Shown here piece by piece: positions 13,706 through 22,966 of a stretch of DNA of 28,827 nucleotides (positions are counted from its first letter, which is position 1; every line of letters starts with the position of its first letter). The notes under the pieces were generated by a model that saw nothing but the letters and a program-made list of their open reading frames with translations, was not told the origin of the DNA and did not search any database. This DNA is from Prevotella sp. (GTDB lineage: Bacteria > Bacteroidota > Bacteroidia > Bacteroidales > Bacteroidaceae): the NCBI GenBank assembly GCA_017430675.1, contig JAFRMM010000192.1, positions 1-28,827 on the forward strand. Direction: 5' to 3'. The position numbers were made by a program, and so were the translations under genes.

Positions 13706-14974
13706 TTAGAGGACAAAGGTGAGCAGATGTCCGAACCATCCCTTGAACTTATGCCAGGTGTTCTGACATTTCTTCAGGTCGTCTCTCGACATATAGTCGC
13801 ACTTCTCCATGTCCTGGATGAACTTATCGTCCAACTGGCGGGTGGTCTCGGGGTCGATGATCAGGGCGTTGATCTCGTAGTCGAAGCGCAGGCTGCGGGC
13901 ATCGAGGTTCGTGCTGCCAACGGTACAGAACTTGCCATCGACCATCATGATCTTGGAATGGTGGAACCCGGGGCGGTAGCGCCAGATGCGGGCACCGCGC
14001 TTGGCGAGTTTCCGCATGTTGTAGATGACGACGTCAGGCATCAGTGGTATGTCATACTTCGAGGAGATGAGGATATCCATCTTGACACCCCGCTCCGCAC
14101 AGCGTTTCAGGGCCTTGATGACGGATGAGGTGGGGGCGAAGTAGGGGTTCACGATCTTCACGGAGTCCTTGGCACTGTCGAGCGCCTTCACATAGAAACG
14201 GCGCATGATCTCATTCGAGGTGCGCGGCTCACGGTTGGCGATGCCCACCATCTTGTCGCCAGCGGCCTTCGCCTGGAAATATTTCTGGTCTGTCAACTCT
14301 TCCTTCGTCACGCGCTTCCACATGCTGAGGAAGATGGTTTGTAACTCATTGACGGCCGGTCCCTCGATGCGACAGTGCATATCGCGCCATTCACCCACCT
14401 GTTCCGTACCTACGAGGTAATAGTCCGCCACATTCATGCCGCCTGTATAGCCGATCTTCCCGTCGATGACGACGATCTTCCGATGGTCACGGGGCCAGAT
14501 ATGGTTCACCCAGGGAAAACGGATGGGGTCGTACTCAAAGATCTCGATGCTGTCATTGTGCAGTTTGGTGAGGTGGTCTTTCTTCAGGGGCTGGTTGTTG
14601 GAGTCGTTGCCGAAGCCGTCGAAGAGACAGCGCACCTCGACGCCCTCCTTCCGCTTCTCCCTGAGGATGTCGAAGAGCAGGTTGGCGATGGAGTCGTTCC
14701 TGAAGTTGAAATACTCCATGTGGATGCTGCTCTTCGCCTGACGGATGACCTCAAACATATCAGCGAACTTCTCCTTGCCCGACATCAGCAGTTTGACGCT
14801 GTTGTCGTGGGTGAAGGTGATGCCGTCTTCGCGCATCATCTCCACAAGGATGGAGTCGCTGGTCTGCGCGGAAAGCGTCAGCGGGAGGAAAAAGAGGGGT
14901 AAGAGGTAAGGGGTTAGGGGTGAGAGAATACTCCTGCGGCGGTGAAATAAAGAGGATAATATTGTTCGTTTCAT
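13706..14974 (-). CDS. phospholipase D-like / cardiolipin synthase-like protein
   Basis: PLD-superfamily enzyme of 422 residues from ATG 14972-14974 (an in-frame ATG six codons upstream is possible). Both HKD motifs are intact: HRKIVVIDGKIGYTGGMN with His164, and HHSKIMMVDGKFCTVGSTN with His339. Paired HKD motifs form one active site that joins or cleaves phosphodiesters; this arrangement fits bacterial cardiolipin synthases. Unlike classical Cls with two N-terminal helices, it starts with a single signal-like segment ending PLTLSAQT, pointing to a periplasmic or outer-face enzyme. The signal sequence is partly encoded by a CTAACCCC-type repeat. It lies between the HTCS-like regulator and the acyltransferase in one run of genes. 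Confidence 0.85.
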   Translation of the reverse strand: MKRTILSSLFHRRRSILSPLTPYLLPLFFLPLTLSAQTSDSILVEMMREDGITFTHDNSVKLLMSGKEKFADMFEVIRQAKSSIHMEYFNFRNDSIANLLFDILREKRKEGVEVRCLFDGFGNDSNNQPLKKDHLTKLHNDSIEIFEYDPIRFPWVNHIWPRDHRKIVVIDGKIGYTGGMNVADYYLVGTEQVGEWRDMHCRIEGPAVNELQTIFLSMWKRVTKEELTDQKYFQAKAAGDKMVGIANREPRTSNEIMRRFYVKALDSAKDSVKIVNPYFAPTSSVIKALKRCAERGVKMDILISSKYDIPLMPDVVIYNMRKLAKRGARIWRYRPGFHHSKIMMVDGKFCTVGSTNLDARSLRFDYEINALIIDPETTRQLDDKFIQDMEKCDYMSRDDLKKCQNTWHKFKGWFGHLLTFVL

Positions 14975-15021
14975 TTCTCTGTTCTCAGACATTTCTCTAA
15001 CCTCTAACCCCTAACCTCTTA
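14900..15021. repeat. 27-bp imperfect inverted repeat around the phospholipase-like gene start
   Basis: Arms 14900-14926 and 14995-15021 pair with about four mismatches; both are built from CTAACCCC/CTAACCTC units. The outer arm includes the stop codon of the regulator gene and the inner arm lies within the signal peptide codons, so an mRNA fold could hide the ATG at 14974. Confidence 0.7.
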
Positions 15022-18000
15022 TTTCCTATGTTTCAATCTGTATTCAAGTGGAGTCATGCCGAACTTCTCCTTGAAGATGTTGATAAAGTTCTCAGCCGTC
15101 AGGAAGCCGACGTTCGTGGCCAACTCACTCATGTTGATGTTCGTGCGCTTCAGCAGGATACAGGCGTGCTTCAGGCGCATGTCGCGTACCAGTTCTGCTG
15201 GTGTCTTGTTCGTGAGGTTACGGACGCGGTGGAAGAAGGGAACGCGGCCCATGCCCATGGCACTGGCCATCTCCTCCAGACTGATCTGTCCGCGGCTCAT
15301 GTTCTGCATCACATACTGCTCGATATTCTTCAGCAACTGCTGGTCCATGGTATCCAGCATGGAGTAGTCAGACATGGACTCTGCATTCTCCATGGATTCC
15401 TGTGTCTCTTCCTCGACCAACTGGACAGGCAACTGGTTGGTGCGCTTGATAACCTTCGTCTCCACGATGTTCATCGGGTCGTCGGCATCAGGCTCATTGC
15501 TGGCGGCGGGCTTGTATTCTGTCAGGTCGTAATTTTCCGTGGCGGTGGTCATACTGGCGTTGCGGTCCTCCAGCATACGGGTCTCGGCACCTTCGATCAG
15601 GTTACTGTTCATCTCAATAGGTCCGAGGCCGAGTACCTTGTTGAAGCGCATCGTGGCATCCTGCAGGTTGAACGGCTTGGAGAGATAGTCGTCGGCAGAC
15701 AGGGTGATGTTCTGTGTACGCATATCCTGGGGCGTCAGTGTACCCTCTGTCATCAGGATGAACTTCACCCTTTGCGTGGCAGGACTGGTCTTCAACTGGT
15801 TACAGAGGTCACTACCCGTGATGCCGTCCATATCCTGTTTGCAGACCACGAGGTCGCACCGCATCTCCTCCAGGTCTTCGGCGGCCTTCTCGATGTCGTT
15901 GTAGGCATGGAAGTTGTAGATGTACTTGAAGCGTGAGGTGGCGAACTTCAGGAAGTCGTCGTTGTCGTCGATCATGACCACGGTGAACTTCATCGTCGGC
16001 GCATCCAGGGCGGCACGCGACCTTGACGATTCTGATGTCAGGGTCTGGTTCACGATCTCTGGCAGTTCTATCTCGCCACGGCCGTTCAGTTCCAGACGGT
16101 CGTGTACGGCATTCTTGGCCTTGGCCTCGGGGTTCTCCAGATTCGTCTGCATGTCGCTGACGCGGGTGATGATCTGCAGCATCTGTGAGTGGAGGGCATT
16201 GAGTTGCTCGCGCTCCTCCAGCGTCTTCTCCTTCTCCGAGAGGTTGCCGATGATGGAGGTCATACGGGCCATTGGCTGGCGCAGGTCCTCACTGGCTGCC
16301 TTGATCTCCTCACGCTGCATGGCCAGTTCATCGATGACGGCTTTCTTCCTGGCCTTGATGACTGACATCTGTTTAATGCCTATGCGCCAGAAGTAGAGGA
16401 GCACGACGACGATGATGACGTATGCCAGTATCATCCACCAGGAGAGGAGCCAGTGGCGCTCGATGTTGATGACCAGGGTACGTTCCTGGTTGCTGACGGC
16501 CCCCTCAGCGCTGATGGCCTTCACATGCAGGGTATATTGGCCGCTGGAGAGATCCTTGAAGGTCACGCCGTGGGTCAGTGCGTTACCATTGCGCCAGTCG
16601 TCATCCTTGCCCTCCATCCAGTACATGAACTGGAGACGCTCGCTCTGGTTGTAGTTTCCTGCTGCGAACTTGATGGTGAAGGTGTTCTGGCTTTGTCCCA
16701 GTTCGAGCCTGTTGGTCTCGTTGAGTGCCTGGGGGAGCACCACACGGCCCTCATACTCGTGCCCCGTGATGATCTCCTCCTCTCCGATGTACAGTTGGGT
16801 GAGCATCACGCGGGGAAGGGCGGTCTTTTCGTCCGAGGTCTTCTCCAGCATCCAGTTCACACCATAGAGTCCTCCGAGCAGCACGTTACCGTCCTGCCTG
16901 GTCATAATGGCACCGGGGTTGAACTCGTTGCTCTGCAGACCGTCGGCCGTCGTATAGTTGTAGAGGCCGAAGTTGTTTGAACCCTCCTCATGGTTTCTCT
17001 GGACGACGATACGGCTGACGCCACTGCTCGTGGTGACCCAGATATTATGGTTCTTATCCTCAGCGATACCGCAGATATTGTTATTGCAGAGTCCCTGTTT
17101 CTCCGTCAGGTAGTTCAGGGTGTCGTTCTCCATGTTGAGGATATTCAGTCCCTCACGCGTACCGATCCAGAGGAGTCCTCGGGAGTCCTGCAGGATCTGG
17201 GTGATATAGTTATTGGTGAACGACTTCAGGTTGGAGACGTTACCCGTGAGGATGGTCTTGTCCGTAGAGGAGAGGTTCAGGATTACCAGTCCCTCTGCCG
17301 TTCCGATATACAGGTTGTTGCTCCTGCCATCCTTGTTGTAGTACAGGCTGGTGATGTTGTTGGTATTCAGTTTCCCGTTCTCACGGGTGTAGGAAGAGAA
17401 GGTGTTCATCTTCGAGTTATAGACCTGGAGGCCGCCGTTGGTGGCGATCCAGAGGTTGCCGATCTTGTCTGTGCAGAGGGCATTGACGTGGTCGTCGATG
17501 AGTGTGGCCGAACTGTCCTTGGCCAGTGAGTAGATGGTGGCATTGCCGCCCTTGATGCGGGTCAGACCGTTGCGCTTGGAACCTACCCAGACACTGCCGT
17601 CAGGCGTGGTGGTCATGGCAGACACCTTCATGCTGGCCAGAGGACCGTTGTAATCCACGACGCCCTTGTCGCTCGTACCGTACCAGATGGTACCGTTGGC
17701 ATCCTGGGCTATGGCGGTGATGTCCCCCAGGTGACGGGCTCCGAAGCGGAATATCAGTTGTCCCGTATAGGCCACGCCGGATTTCTCCGTGCCCACCCAG
17801 AGCAGGTCAGTATCATCCACATAGACGCTCTGGATGCTCACATGATCCACGTACTGCGGGTTCTCGTTGATATTACGGGGTTTGACAGCCTCCGTCTCAT
17901 GGGTATTGACATTCATCTTCATCAGTCCTAACTGATCGGAGCCGATCCAGATATTGCCGCTCTTGTCTCCAGCCATGCCGTTGATGTTACGATCGACGCC

Positions 18001-18798
18001 CATGTCCGTCAGTCCGAAGCGCTCACCCATGGAGGTGTCCCACGATTCTGTGTTCTTGTTGTACATACACAGGGTACCCTGTCCGTAGAGCCAGATATTG
18101 TCCGACTGGTCGGCAAAGGCTTTCAACGACTTGTTCTTCCGCTTTTTGGCCGATGGCGGGACTGTGGTGGCCCATACGGTATGTTGCTGATGCATCACGT
18201 CGCAGCATACCATCCTGCCGTCGTCATAGACGATGATGGCACCGTCCTGACATTCGCTGATGGAACTGACGACGCCCTGCGGCACACCCATCGCATCGTT
18301 GGTATAGCCGAACTCGAAGAGCAACTGCTGCTGTTGGTTGTAGGCCACGACGCCCTTGTTGGAGATAGCGCCCCAGAGGTTCTTATGACGGTCTATGAAG
18401 ACCACCGTGGGGATGGTCTCGATACCCATCCTGGCGAAATACTGCTTCATGTCGCGCTCGAAGGTCTCTGTCTGCGGATGATAGACACAGTAGCCTGAGG
18501 AGGTCTCTATCAGCAGGTTGCCGTCGAGCAGTTCCTGGATGCTGTTGATATAACTGTCGTTCAGCGACGAGCCGTCCTGTGAGTCGCTCTGGAAGTTCCT
18601 GAACGTATAGCCGTCGAAACGGTACAGGCCTGCGGGGGTGCCAAACCACACATATCCCCTGCTGTCTTTCAGGATACAGTTGACCTGACTGGATGTCAGA
18701 CCTTCACGGGCGTCAAGTGTCTTGAACAGATAGTCGGCCACTACTGCCAGCGGCAGGGTGAGCATCAAAGCGATCAATAATTTCTTTATTGTTTTCAT
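15019..18798 (-). CDS. HTCS-like regulator lacking a kinase domain (degenerate hybrid two-component protein)
   Basis: A 1259-residue regulator with the plan of Bacteroidota hybrid two-component systems. After a signal peptide, residues about 25-690 form two Reg_prop beta-propellers (repeats such as DSRGYVWFGTPAGLYRFDG), then a Y_Y_Y domain (about 700-775) and one membrane helix (782-804). The cytoplasmic part is unusual. The phosphorylation helix reads SEDLRQPMARM (836-846), with Glu837 where SHELRTP has its His, and no HATPase_c domain follows. The receiver (about 937-1055) keeps Asp944, Asp945 and Lys1041 but has Lys987 at the phosphoacceptor position. A complete AraC-type HTH ends the protein (about 1150-1259). 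It probably signals without phosphotransfer. The gene starts nine bases after kdsD, so it is co-transcribed with Kdo synthesis genes; its ligand and targets are unknown. Confidence 0.9.
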   Translation of the reverse strand: MKTIKKLLIALMLTLPLAVVADYLFKTLDAREGLTSSQVNCILKDSRGYVWFGTPAGLYRFDGYTFRNFQSDSQDGSSLNDSYINSIQELLDGNLLIETSSGYCVYHPQTETFERDMKQYFARMGIETIPTVVFIDRHKNLWGAISNKGVVAYNQQQQLLFEFGYTNDAMGVPQGVVSSISECQDGAIIVYDDGRMVCCDVMHQQHTVWATTVPPSAKKRKNKSLKAFADQSDNIWLYGQGTLCMYNKNTESWDTSMGERFGLTDMGVDRNINGMAGDKSGNIWIGSDQLGLMKMNVNTHETEAVKPRNINENPQYVDHVSIQSVYVDDTDLLWVGTEKSGVAYTGQLIFRFGARHLGDITAIAQDANGTIWYGTSDKGVVDYNGPLASMKVSAMTTTPDGSVWVGSKRNGLTRIKGGNATIYSLAKDSSATLIDDHVNALCTDKIGNLWIATNGGLQVYNSKMNTFSSYTRENGKLNTNNITSLYYNKDGRSNNLYIGTAEGLVILNLSSTDKTILTGNVSNLKSFTNNYITQILQDSRGLLWIGTREGLNILNMENDTLNYLTEKQGLCNNNICGIAEDKNHNIWVTTSSGVSRIVVQRNHEEGSNNFGLYNYTTADGLQSNEFNPGAIMTRQDGNVLLGGLYGVNWMLEKTSDEKTALPRVMLTQLYIGEEEIITGHEYEGRVVLPQALNETNRLELGQSQNTFTIKFAAGNYNQSERLQFMYWMEGKDDDWRNGNALTHGVTFKDLSSGQYTLHVKAISAEGAVSNQERTLVINIERHWLLSWWMILAYVIIVVVLLYFWRIGIKQMSVIKARKKAVIDELAMQREEIKAASEDLRQPMARMTSIIGNLSEKEKTLEEREQLNALHSQMLQIITRVSDMQTNLENPEAKAKNAVHDRLELNGRGEIELPEIVNQTLTSESSRSRAALDAPTMKFTVVMIDDNDDFLKFATSRFKYIYNFHAYNDIEKAAEDLEEMRCDLVVCKQDMDGITGSDLCNQLKTSPATQRVKFILMTEGTLTPQDMRTQNITLSADDYLSKPFNLQDATMRFNKVLGLGPIEMNSNLIEGAETRMLEDRNASMTTATENYDLTEYKPAASNEPDADDPMNIVETKVIKRTNQLPVQLVEEETQESMENAESMSDYSMLDTMDQQLLKNIEQYVMQNMSRGQISLEEMASAMGMGRVPFFHRVRNLTNKTPAELVRDMRLKHACILLKRTNINMSELATNVGFLTAENFINIFKEKFGMTPLEYRLKHRK

Positions 18799-18807
18799 AA
18801 GACCTTG

Positions 18808-19761
18808 TTATATCATACATGAGTAGTGATCGACGACGCCCAACAGGTGGCGCTGGTCGTCGGTGACCAGTACGGAGTGTACCTTGTATTTGTTCATGAT
18901 TCTCTGAATTTCCGTAATCTTCGTCTCTGGCCTCACCGTCTTGGGCGTGCGCGTCATGATGTCGCTGACGGTACGGTCGAAGAACTCTGCCTGCCATTTC
19001 TCCATGGCACGGCGGATATCGCCGTCTGTGATCAGACCGACGATCTCGTCGTTCACCATGGCGATGCCCAGCCCGAGTTTGCCCTTGCTGACGAGGATGA
19101 TGGCCTCGCCTAAGTGCATCTCTGGCGGTAACACGGGCAGGTCGTCGCGGAACATCACGTCCTGGGCGGTGGTGAGCAGCCGTTTGCCTAGTTCTCCGCC
19201 AGGATGGAACTGTGCGAAGTCGCGTGGCTGGAAGTGGCGCAACTGGATCAGTGCGATGGCCAGGGCGTCGCCCATGGCGAGTTGTGCCATCGTCGAACTG
19301 GTGGGGGCGAGGTTCATCGGACAGGCCTCCTTCTCCACGCTGACGTTCAGGTGACAGGTGGAGTATTTGGCCAGCAACGACTCTGGGTTGCCGCTCATGC
19401 CGATGATGGGTATGTGCATGTGGAGCACCATGGGGATGAAGCGCAGCAGTTCATCCGTCTGTCCGGAGTGGGAGATGGCGAGCACCACGTCGTCGGAGGT
19501 CATCACACCCAGGTCGCCATGGAACACGTCCAGCGGATTGATGAAGAAGGAGGGCGTGCCCGTGCTCGACAGGGTGGCGGCGATCTTCGCGCCGATGTGC
19601 CCGCTCTTGCCGACACCCGTCACGATCACCTTGCCCTTACATTCGAACATCAGTTTCACGGCAGCATCGAAACTATCATCGAGTTGCGGAATCAGTCCGA
19701 GTACGGCTTCTGCCTCATCTTTAAAACATTGTATCGCGTAATCTCTTACTTCCATTGTCAT
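18808..19761 (-). CDS. kdsD: arabinose-5-phosphate isomerase (KdsD/KpsF family)
   Basis: Isomerises ribulose 5-phosphate to arabinose 5-phosphate, the first step towards Kdo for lipopolysaccharide; cytoplasmic. The 317-residue protein has an N-terminal SIS domain (VIVTGVGKSGHIGAKIAATL, then ISHSGQTDELL and the NLAPTSSTMAQLAMGDALA signature) followed by two CBS domains (from about residue 205), the normal length and order for KdsD. It starts at ATG 19759-19761 directly abutting the kdsA stop, so translation is coupled; the ATG two codons on is an alternative. The HTCS-like gene follows after nine bases. Confidence 0.95.
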   Translation of the reverse strand: MTMEVRDYAIQCFKDEAEAVLGLIPQLDDSFDAAVKLMFECKGKVIVTGVGKSGHIGAKIAATLSSTGTPSFFINPLDVFHGDLGVMTSDDVVLAISHSGQTDELLRFIPMVLHMHIPIIGMSGNPESLLAKYSTCHLNVSVEKEACPMNLAPTSSTMAQLAMGDALAIALIQLRHFQPRDFAQFHPGGELGKRLLTTAQDVMFRDDLPVLPPEMHLGEAIILVSKGKLGLGIAMVNDEIVGLITDGDIRRAMEKWQAEFFDRTVSDIMTRTPKTVRPETKITEIQRIMNKYKVHSVLVTDDQRHLLGVVDHYSCMI

Positions 19762-20526
19762 TTAGTCATTAGTCAGTTTTTCAACTAAGGCTTCCAGTTT
19801 GTCGAGTTCCAGCATGTTAGCGGCGTCGCTCAGTCCTTTGTCTGGATCGGGGTGTACCTCGAAGAAATAGCCGGTGGCTCCGAAGGCCTTGGCGGCAAGC
19901 GCCATCTGGGGCACGAAACGGCGGTCGCCGCCCGTCTTGCCGTCACTGCCGCCAGGGCGCTGTACGCTGTGGGTGCAGTCCATGATCACCGTCGGCACGA
20001 TCTCCAGCATATCGGGGATATTACGGAAATCCACCACGAGGTTGTTATAACCCATCATATTGCCGCGCTCCGTGAGCCACACGTCAGCGGCCCCTGCCTC
20101 ACGGGCTTTCTCCACGGGGTAGTACATATCGCGCCCCGAGAGGAACTGCGCCTTCTTGATATTGACGATGCGCCCTGTCCTGGCGGCGGCGACGAGCAGG
20201 TCGGTCTGACGGCAGAGGAAGGCGGGGATCTGGATGACATCACAGACCTCACCCACGGGGGCGGCCTGCTGGCTCTCGTGGATGTCCGTCAGAATCCGGA
20301 GGCCGTATTTCTCCTTGATGTCAGCCAACATCTGCAGCCCGCGCTCCAGACCCGGTCCGCGGAAGGAACGGATGGAGGTGCGGTTGGCCTTGTCGAACGA
20401 GGCCTTGAAGATGATGTCAGTGCCCAGTTTGGCATTGATTTCCACCAACTTACGCGCCACGGTGTCCAGCAGTTCGGCTGACTCGATGACGCAAGGCCCC
20501 GCTATGATGGTTGTTTTGTTATTCAT
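19762..20526 (-). CDS. kdsA: 3-deoxy-8-phosphooctulonate synthase (KDO-8-P synthase)
   Basis: Condenses phosphoenolpyruvate with arabinose 5-phosphate to Kdo 8-phosphate, the step after KdsD in lipopolysaccharide core synthesis. The 254-residue protein shows IIAGPCVIES at the N-terminus, FKASFDKANRTS, FRGPGLERG, DIHE, DCTHSVQRPGG and the C-terminal FFEVHPDP motif. The start is ATG 20524-20526 (MNNKTTIIAGPC); an ATG four codons earlier is in frame but lies within the predicted promoter. First gene of the run kdsA-kdsD-regulator-phospholipase-acyltransferase. Confidence 0.97.
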   Translation of the reverse strand: MNNKTTIIAGPCVIESAELLDTVARKLVEINAKLGTDIIFKASFDKANRTSIRSFRGPGLERGLQMLADIKEKYGLRILTDIHESQQAAPVGEVCDVIQIPAFLCRQTDLLVAAARTGRIVNIKKAQFLSGRDMYYPVEKAREAGAADVWLTERGNMMGYNNLVVDFRNIPDMLEIVPTVIMDCTHSVQRPGGSDGKTGGDRRFVPQMALAAKAFGATGYFFEVHPDPDKGLSDAANMLELDKLEALVEKLTND

Positions 20527-20535
20527 TTTACCCTG

Positions 20536-20566
20536 CAAAAATATGTAATTTCTCTGAATCCACCAA
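20536..20566 (-). promoter_or_regulatory. kdsA operon promoter
   Basis: Minus strand TTGG (20566-20563, weak -33 match), 19-base spacer, TATTTTTG (20543-20536). The box ends nine bases from the kdsA ATG, again implying a very short leader. It sits in the 64-base gap after the channel gene. Confidence 0.6.
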
Positions 20567-20590
20567 GAAAAAGTCCGATTATTTCACTTT

Positions 20591-22936
20591 TCACTCTTTG
20601 ATAAGGTGTATGTCGCGCTGCGGGAATGGTATCTGGATACCGTTCTCGTTAAGGATGTCATAGACACGCTTCAGCACGTCGCTCACCACGTACGACTTCT
20701 TCGGGGCATCGGCCCAGACGAACAGGTTGAAGTTCACGCTGGAATCGCCTAACTCCGAGCAGACGCACCTGACGCGCTTCGTCTGGTCCATCCACTGGTG
20801 GTGCATGTTGTTCAGCGCCTCCTCCACGAGATTCGTCACATCCTTCAGGTTAGAGCCGTAGGCCACCCCGAAGGGCACGACGGCCAGCACGTAGCCGTGG
20901 TTGCTCGTCAGGTTCTTGTAGTTCTTGGAGAACAACTGGGCATTCTGGTAGGTGATGACCTCCCCGTAGAGCGACTCGATGACCGTCGAGGTGTAGTTGA
21001 TCGACATCACCTTGCCCACTGTGCCCTCCACCTGTATCCAGTCACCCACCTTGATGCGCCCTGCCATGAGTGAGGCACCGTAGTAGATATTCTCGATAAT
21101 GTCCTTCGAGGCAAAACCGATACCAGTCGAGAGACCGCCTGAGATGGCCAGCAGCCAGGCCACGCTGATATGCATGATGGATAATGAGAGCATGAGCCAG
21201 ACGCCCCAGACGAAGACTTGGATGACGTTCTTGCCCATCATCCCCTTGGACTCAGCCGTTGTGGGATCCTTGATCTCGAAGTGTACCTTCATCAGTGCCA
21301 GGACAGTCATGACGATATAGCGGAAGAGGAACCAGAGGCTGACGACCATCGTCAGTTTCAGGAACGACACCTTCAGGTTCTGCATGTCGATGAAGTTGTA
21401 TTTGAAGAGTTTCCAGCACATGTCGCCCAGGTTGAACACGTTGGCGGCCCAGTAGATGCTCAGCATGATCGACGTCACGCTCAGCACGGGCAGGATCATC
21501 TTCTCCACCAGCAGGTAGGCCCATGTCTGTGTGATGGGCTTCTCGGCCAGACGGTGCTTCTTGGCGTAGATCTCCAGGTAGCGGCTGAGACAGGTGATGG
21601 TCAGGATGCAGGTGAGTTGCATGATCCACCAGATGAGCAGTTGCACGGCCAGCAGCGTGTAGCCGGCGAATGAACAGGCGACGGAGGCGATGAACACCGT
21701 CAGGGAGACGTAGGTGTAGAAGATGTCCGAGCGCGGGATGTTCTGGTTGTGACGACGGATGACGAGCCACTGCCACAGGGCGCAGAGCAGCAGCACGGGC
21801 GGTAGCACGAGGTTTACCAGTTCGTTGGGGATGAGGATGATACGGCAGCCGATGACGATGAAGCCCACGGCGATCAGCGGGGCGTAGATGCGGATGGCAC
21901 TGCCCAACTGGTCGCTCTTCACGCGCAGAAGCAGGGAGATGAGGATTACGCCCAGGAGCCACGCATATTCCACCAGCAGACTGGCTGCCATGTAGAGGAA
22001 GGGGAAGTTGCGCCCTGACCCGATGACAAGGAAGGCTCCCTGGATGATGGCGAAGGTGATGACCGTGGTGGCCATGATGATCGCGGCCCGCTTCTTGAGG
22101 AACTCCGTGGTACGGAACCGCCTCGGCATCAGGAAACGGAAGAAGAGTTGGTTGGTCACGACGGCGATGAGCACGTAGATGAAGATGGCGACGAACGTGC
22201 CCAGGATCCAGACGGCGCTCCACCGCGACTGGCTGTCGGGGTCGAGGTCGTACTTCTTGGCCACGGCGCTCTCCACCTGCTTCCAGCGCCTGCCGATGTT
22301 GCTGAGCAGCGTGAGGTAGTTGTCCCCGCCGTTGAGGAAGATGCTCTTCTGGATGTCGCTGTAGCGCTTCTGGGCATAGTCGTTCTGCTCCTTCAGACGG
22401 AGTTCCGTCTGGTCATAGAAACGGATGTTCTGCCTCAGTTGCTGGGCGTTGCCCTCCAGCAGCGAACGGATGCTCCTGGCGAGCACCAGACAGGTGTCGC
22501 GCTTCTGGTCGCCGTACTGGGTCATCGTCAGGTCGGGCATGCCCTCCAGGCGCTGGATCAGGCTGTCGTAGCGGGCGATGTCCTTCTCCGTCTTCTCCAG
22601 GAAGTCGGTGAAGGGCAACTGCTTTTTGTGGAACTCCTTGTACTGCTTGGTGGCCTCATGACAGGCGTAGGTCAGGTCGAACACGTTGTCCTGCTGCTGC
22701 GAGTAGAGCATCATGGCGGTCTGGTCGGCGTGCTTCATGGTCTGCAGCAACTGGGTGACGAGCCGCTTCATGCGCTCCCTGCGCGCGGCACTGCGCACGG
22801 AGAGTTCCTGGTTGTACTGCTCCAGTTCCGCCTGAAGGATGGTGAGCGTCTGCTCCAGGTCCTTCTCCTTGAGCACGGCCCCTGCCTCGTAGGCAAAGCC
22901 TACCAGCAGAAAGAGCATGATGATGAGTCTTTTCAT
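20591..22936 (-). CDS. mechanosensitive ion channel, MscS family (large, MscK-like)
   Basis: Inner-membrane channel of 781 residues that would release solutes on hypo-osmotic shock. ATG 22934-22936 is chosen because it begins a signal peptide (MKRLIIMLFLLVGFAYEAGA). A long helical, coiled-coil-rich periplasmic region follows (to about residue 230), then a series of membrane helices, and a C-terminal MscS domain with the pore helix and beta domain (SGGLSTGIGFASKDIIENI, GRIKVGDWIQVEGTVGKV, NAQLFSKNYKNLTSN). The frame continues 39 codons upstream of this ATG, through the -7 box, and is not counted. Its neighbours on the same strand are Kdo and envelope genes. Confidence 0.92.
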   Translation of the reverse strand: MKRLIIMLFLLVGFAYEAGAVLKEKDLEQTLTILQAELEQYNQELSVRSAARRERMKRLVTQLLQTMKHADQTAMMLYSQQQDNVFDLTYACHEATKQYKEFHKKQLPFTDFLEKTEKDIARYDSLIQRLEGMPDLTMTQYGDQKRDTCLVLARSIRSLLEGNAQQLRQNIRFYDQTELRLKEQNDYAQKRYSDIQKSIFLNGGDNYLTLLSNIGRRWKQVESAVAKKYDLDPDSQSRWSAVWILGTFVAIFIYVLIAVVTNQLFFRFLMPRRFRTTEFLKKRAAIIMATTVITFAIIQGAFLVIGSGRNFPFLYMAASLLVEYAWLLGVILISLLLRVKSDQLGSAIRIYAPLIAVGFIVIGCRIILIPNELVNLVLPPVLLLCALWQWLVIRRHNQNIPRSDIFYTYVSLTVFIASVACSFAGYTLLAVQLLIWWIMQLTCILTITCLSRYLEIYAKKHRLAEKPITQTWAYLLVEKMILPVLSVTSIMLSIYWAANVFNLGDMCWKLFKYNFIDMQNLKVSFLKLTMVVSLWFLFRYIVMTVLALMKVHFEIKDPTTAESKGMMGKNVIQVFVWGVWLMLSLSIMHISVAWLLAISGGLSTGIGFASKDIIENIYYGASLMAGRIKVGDWIQVEGTVGKVMSINYTSTVIESLYGEVITYQNAQLFSKNYKNLTSNHGYVLAVVPFGVAYGSNLKDVTNLVEEALNNMHHQWMDQTKRVRCVCSELGDSSVNFNLFVWADAPKKSYVVSDVLKRVYDILNENGIQIPFPQRDIHLIKE

Positions 22937-22966
22937 GAAAGTCTGAGTCGTTATTATATTCTTCTG

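Noticed and set aside
15019..18798. Regulator being a frameshifted or truncated HTCS pseudogene
   Set aside because: The frame is intact from signal peptide to the final HTH, and the linker and receiver show coherent, protein-like sequence rather than decay.
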